Of a DNA stretch of 7,664 nt, positions 6,757 to 7,664 are shown in pieces; the first letter of the stretch is position 1; each line of letters begins with the position of its first letter. The notes under the pieces are model-generated. The model ran no database searches. It was not told where the DNA came from and saw only the letters and a program-made list of their open reading frames with translations. The position numbers were made by a program, and so were the translations under genes. The DNA lies in the NCBI GenBank assembly GCA_031281895.1, contig JAITET010000036.1, forward strand, positions 1-7,664, read 5' to 3'. This stretch comes from Puniceicoccales bacterium (GTDB lineage Bacteria; Verrucomicrobiota; Verrucomicrobiia; Opitutales; JAIRKQ01).

Positions 6757-6777
6757 ACGACAAATGTCGTATTTTTT
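6757..6777 (+). terminator. Small terminator-like hairpin followed by six T's on the + strand
   Basis: ACGAC (6757-6761), loop AAAT, GTCGT (6766-6770), then A and six T's (6772-6777). The shape is that of an intrinsic terminator on the + strand, but the stem is only five pairs and no + strand gene precedes it. It would end a transcript running antisense across the tatD leader. Confidence 0.3.
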
Positions 6778-6910
6778 AATCTTCCTATCCCAGACCGGAG
6801 CGATCTCGCCCACCACAAACACACCGGATTCTTAACACTCCAGAACCTTGACCTAAAAGGGGAACGATAGGGAACTTAGATCCTACGATTTTGACTCTCC
6901 GATGGTAATT

Positions 6911-7462
6911 TCAACTCTCTATCCAGGTGGGATCATTTTGCATAGCTTCCACATCCTCTGGGGTTAGCTTTTTTATATCAAATGCCCTCCCTTCCTGATG
7001 TTCTAGTTCACTGTCATAGGCTTCATATTCGGTTTCGCCTTTTGCGACGACCGATGGATACCTAACGGTCACCATACGTCTTGGCCCTTTCTGAAAGACA
7101 TGGACTTCAATACCTGCATTTCTAAGCTTGATCACACGATCATCATCCGGTACGAAAGTAATTCTAGCTTTAGTACTTATTATCCGAGTTCGATCGTTTT
7201 GCCAGGTTGGATCGCCTTGCAGAGTTTCCACATCTCTTTGTGTTAGTGTTCTAGGAGTGAACATCCCCTGAGCTTCTAGTTCACTGTCGTAGGTGTCGTA
7301 TACGGTTTTGCCGTCTATGACACATGGAAACTTAATGGCTACTATACGTCTTGGCCCTTTCTGAAAGACTTGGACCTCAAAACCTTCATTTCTAAGGTAG
7401 GCCACCTGCTTGTCACTCGGTACGACACTGTGTACGGCACTACTCTCGGTATCTACATTCAT
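6911..7462 (-). CDS. Hypothetical protein made of two diverged copies of one ~75-residue domain
   Basis: I do not recognise this 183-residue protein. It consists of an N-terminal tail (1-13), a first unit (14-87), a 16-residue linker (88-103) and a second unit (104-180). Both units share VPxD, LRNxG, EVxVFQKGPRR, YDSELE, LT..DVE and DPTW; I count about 43 identities over 74 aligned positions. There is no signal peptide, membrane segment, Cys/His metal cluster or known catalytic motif. The predicted pattern is a short alpha-beta unit with a highly conserved basic turn (KGPRR) beside an acidic patch (YDSELE), which suggests binding rather than catalysis. The ATG at 7462 is supported by AAGG six bases upstream and a near-consensus promoter. 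It is separated from tatD by over 240 bp and looks independently transcribed. The FQKGPRR segment is almost unchanged in DNA between copies, implying recent duplication or gene conversion. Confidence 0.85.
   Translation of the reverse strand: MNVDTESSAVHSVVPSDKQVAYLRNEGFEVQVFQKGPRRIVAIKFPCVIDGKTVYDTYDSELEAQGMFTPRTLTQRDVETLQGDPTWQNDRTRIISTKARITFVPDDDRVIKLRNAGIEVHVFQKGPRRMVTVRYPSVVAKGETEYEAYDSELEHQEGRAFDIKKLTPEDVEAMQNDPTWIES
6923..7153 (-). repeat. Second coding repeat unit of the 183-residue protein
   Basis: This encodes residues 104-180. Relative to the first unit it carries a one-residue insertion (VVAKGETEY against VIDGKTVY) and two extra residues after YDSELE. The segment 7074-7099 is identical to 7344-7369 over 26 bases. 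Confidence 0.85.
7202..7423 (-). repeat. First coding repeat unit of the 183-residue protein
   Basis: This encodes residues 14-87 and aligns with the downstream unit at an offset of exactly 270 bp (90 codons) across the conserved core. Similarity at DNA level is strongest around the codons for VFQKGPRR and fades towards both ends. Confidence 0.85.
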
Positions 7463-7467
7463 AATTT

Positions 7468-7472
7468 ACCTT
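7468..7472 (-). promoter_or_regulatory. Shine-Dalgarno of the repeat-protein gene
   Basis: AAGGT on the - strand, within GAAAGGTAAATTATG, places AAGG six bases before the ATG at 7462 and fixes that start. Confidence 0.6.
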
Positions 7473-7479
7473 TCGAATA

Positions 7480-7508
7480 ATTTTAAATATGTTGAACGCG
7501 AATCTCAA
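7480..7508 (-). promoter_or_regulatory. Near-consensus sigma-70 promoter of the repeat-protein gene
   Basis: On the - strand TTGAGA (7503-7508, 5 of 6) and TAAAAT (7480-7485, 5 of 6) are separated by exactly 17 bp. Transcription would start near 7473, giving a leader of only about 11 nt that just includes the Shine-Dalgarno. This is the best promoter match in the window and suggests the gene is expressed with housekeeping sigma factor. Confidence 0.6.
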
Positions 7509-7578
7509 AATAAAAAAGGGAAAAGTAAAGAAAAAATCTTAGGGAACAAGGCTTTTTGTGACCATAGACGATCTTTGC

Positions 7579-7632
7579 AAGAAAAAAAAGATAGAACAAA
7601 AGGAAAGGAGAGGACGGAAAGGTGGAGTGAAA
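7579..7632 (+). other. Purine-rich tract in a non-coding stretch
   Basis: About 54 bases contain only five pyrimidines on the + strand, including a run of eight A's and several GGA repeats. A second purine-rich run lies at 7507-7536. I see no supported gene between 7463 and the window end; an ATG at 7650 opens a + strand frame of a few codons that leaves the window and cannot be judged. Confidence 0.5.
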
Positions 7633-7664
7633 TTTTGGCCATACAGATATGGTTCAACCTAAGT

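Noticed and set aside
6794..6833. Two ACCGGA copies flanking GCGATCTCGC as a terminator of the repeat-protein gene
   Set aside because: The arms are direct rather than inverted apart from the self-complementary CCGG, and no U-run follows on the - strand.
6688..6870. 60-residue + strand frame between tatD and the repeat-protein gene
   Set aside because: It has no recognisable motif or ribosome-binding site, and it runs through the terminator-like hairpin and the tatD leader signals.
7522..7659. Open frame on the - strand with a hydrophobic 46-residue product
   Set aside because: Its composition simply follows the polypyrimidine tract (Phe, Leu, Ser, Pro), and it has no ribosome-binding site; it is best explained by base bias.

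Overview
The window is an AT-rich bacterial chromosomal segment carrying seven genes: six recognisable housekeeping genes (one of them a tRNA) and one unrecognised repeat protein. RecJ, DprA and Der have wording that I associate from memory with Verrucomicrobiota, particularly the Opitutia/Puniceicoccales side. Examples are the RecJ motif 'LCSVGLVFKL', 'GRPNVGKSRLFNRL' with Arg where most Der proteins have Thr, and the DprA opening 'VLNALPxIGP'. I could not run a search, so this placement is an inference. Base composition and protein content would fit a host-associated or otherwise AT-drifted member, but nothing here proves that.

Left part (1-2741, + strand): the 3' portion of recJ, cut by the window edge just before its first catalytic motif, is followed after 98 bp by a complete dprA. 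Both products act on single-stranded DNA in recombination: RecJ resects 5' ends and DprA loads RecA.

Middle (2742-3074): a convergent gap with a tRNA-Asp(GTC) gene on the - strand. It contains a large AT-rich inverted repeat abutting the tRNA 3' end, helically phased ATTAGA repeats, and a candidate tRNA promoter whose spacer is a perfect 14-bp palindrome.

Right part (3075-6668, - strand): read 5' to 3', the order is tatD, rpoN, der. tatD and rpoN are tightly coupled: the rpoN ribosome-binding site overlaps the tatD stop codon and rpoN appears to start with TTG. der follows after about 100 bp. Together they encode a metal-dependent nuclease, the alternative sigma factor sigma-54 and the double-GTPase ribosome assembly factor. 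The tatD leader is unusual: it has a strong purine Shine-Dalgarno tract, a three-codon minicistron and an inverted repeat covering the likely start codon.

Far right (6911-7664): a 183-residue protein of unknown function on the - strand consists of two diverged copies of one ~75-residue domain. It has its own near-consensus sigma-70 promoter and Shine-Dalgarno site, so it looks like a separately regulated accessory gene. Beyond it lies a purine-rich region with no convincing gene. The repeat protein and the tatD leader are the least ordinary items; I see no CRISPR array, insertion sequence, phage gene or recognisable defence system.
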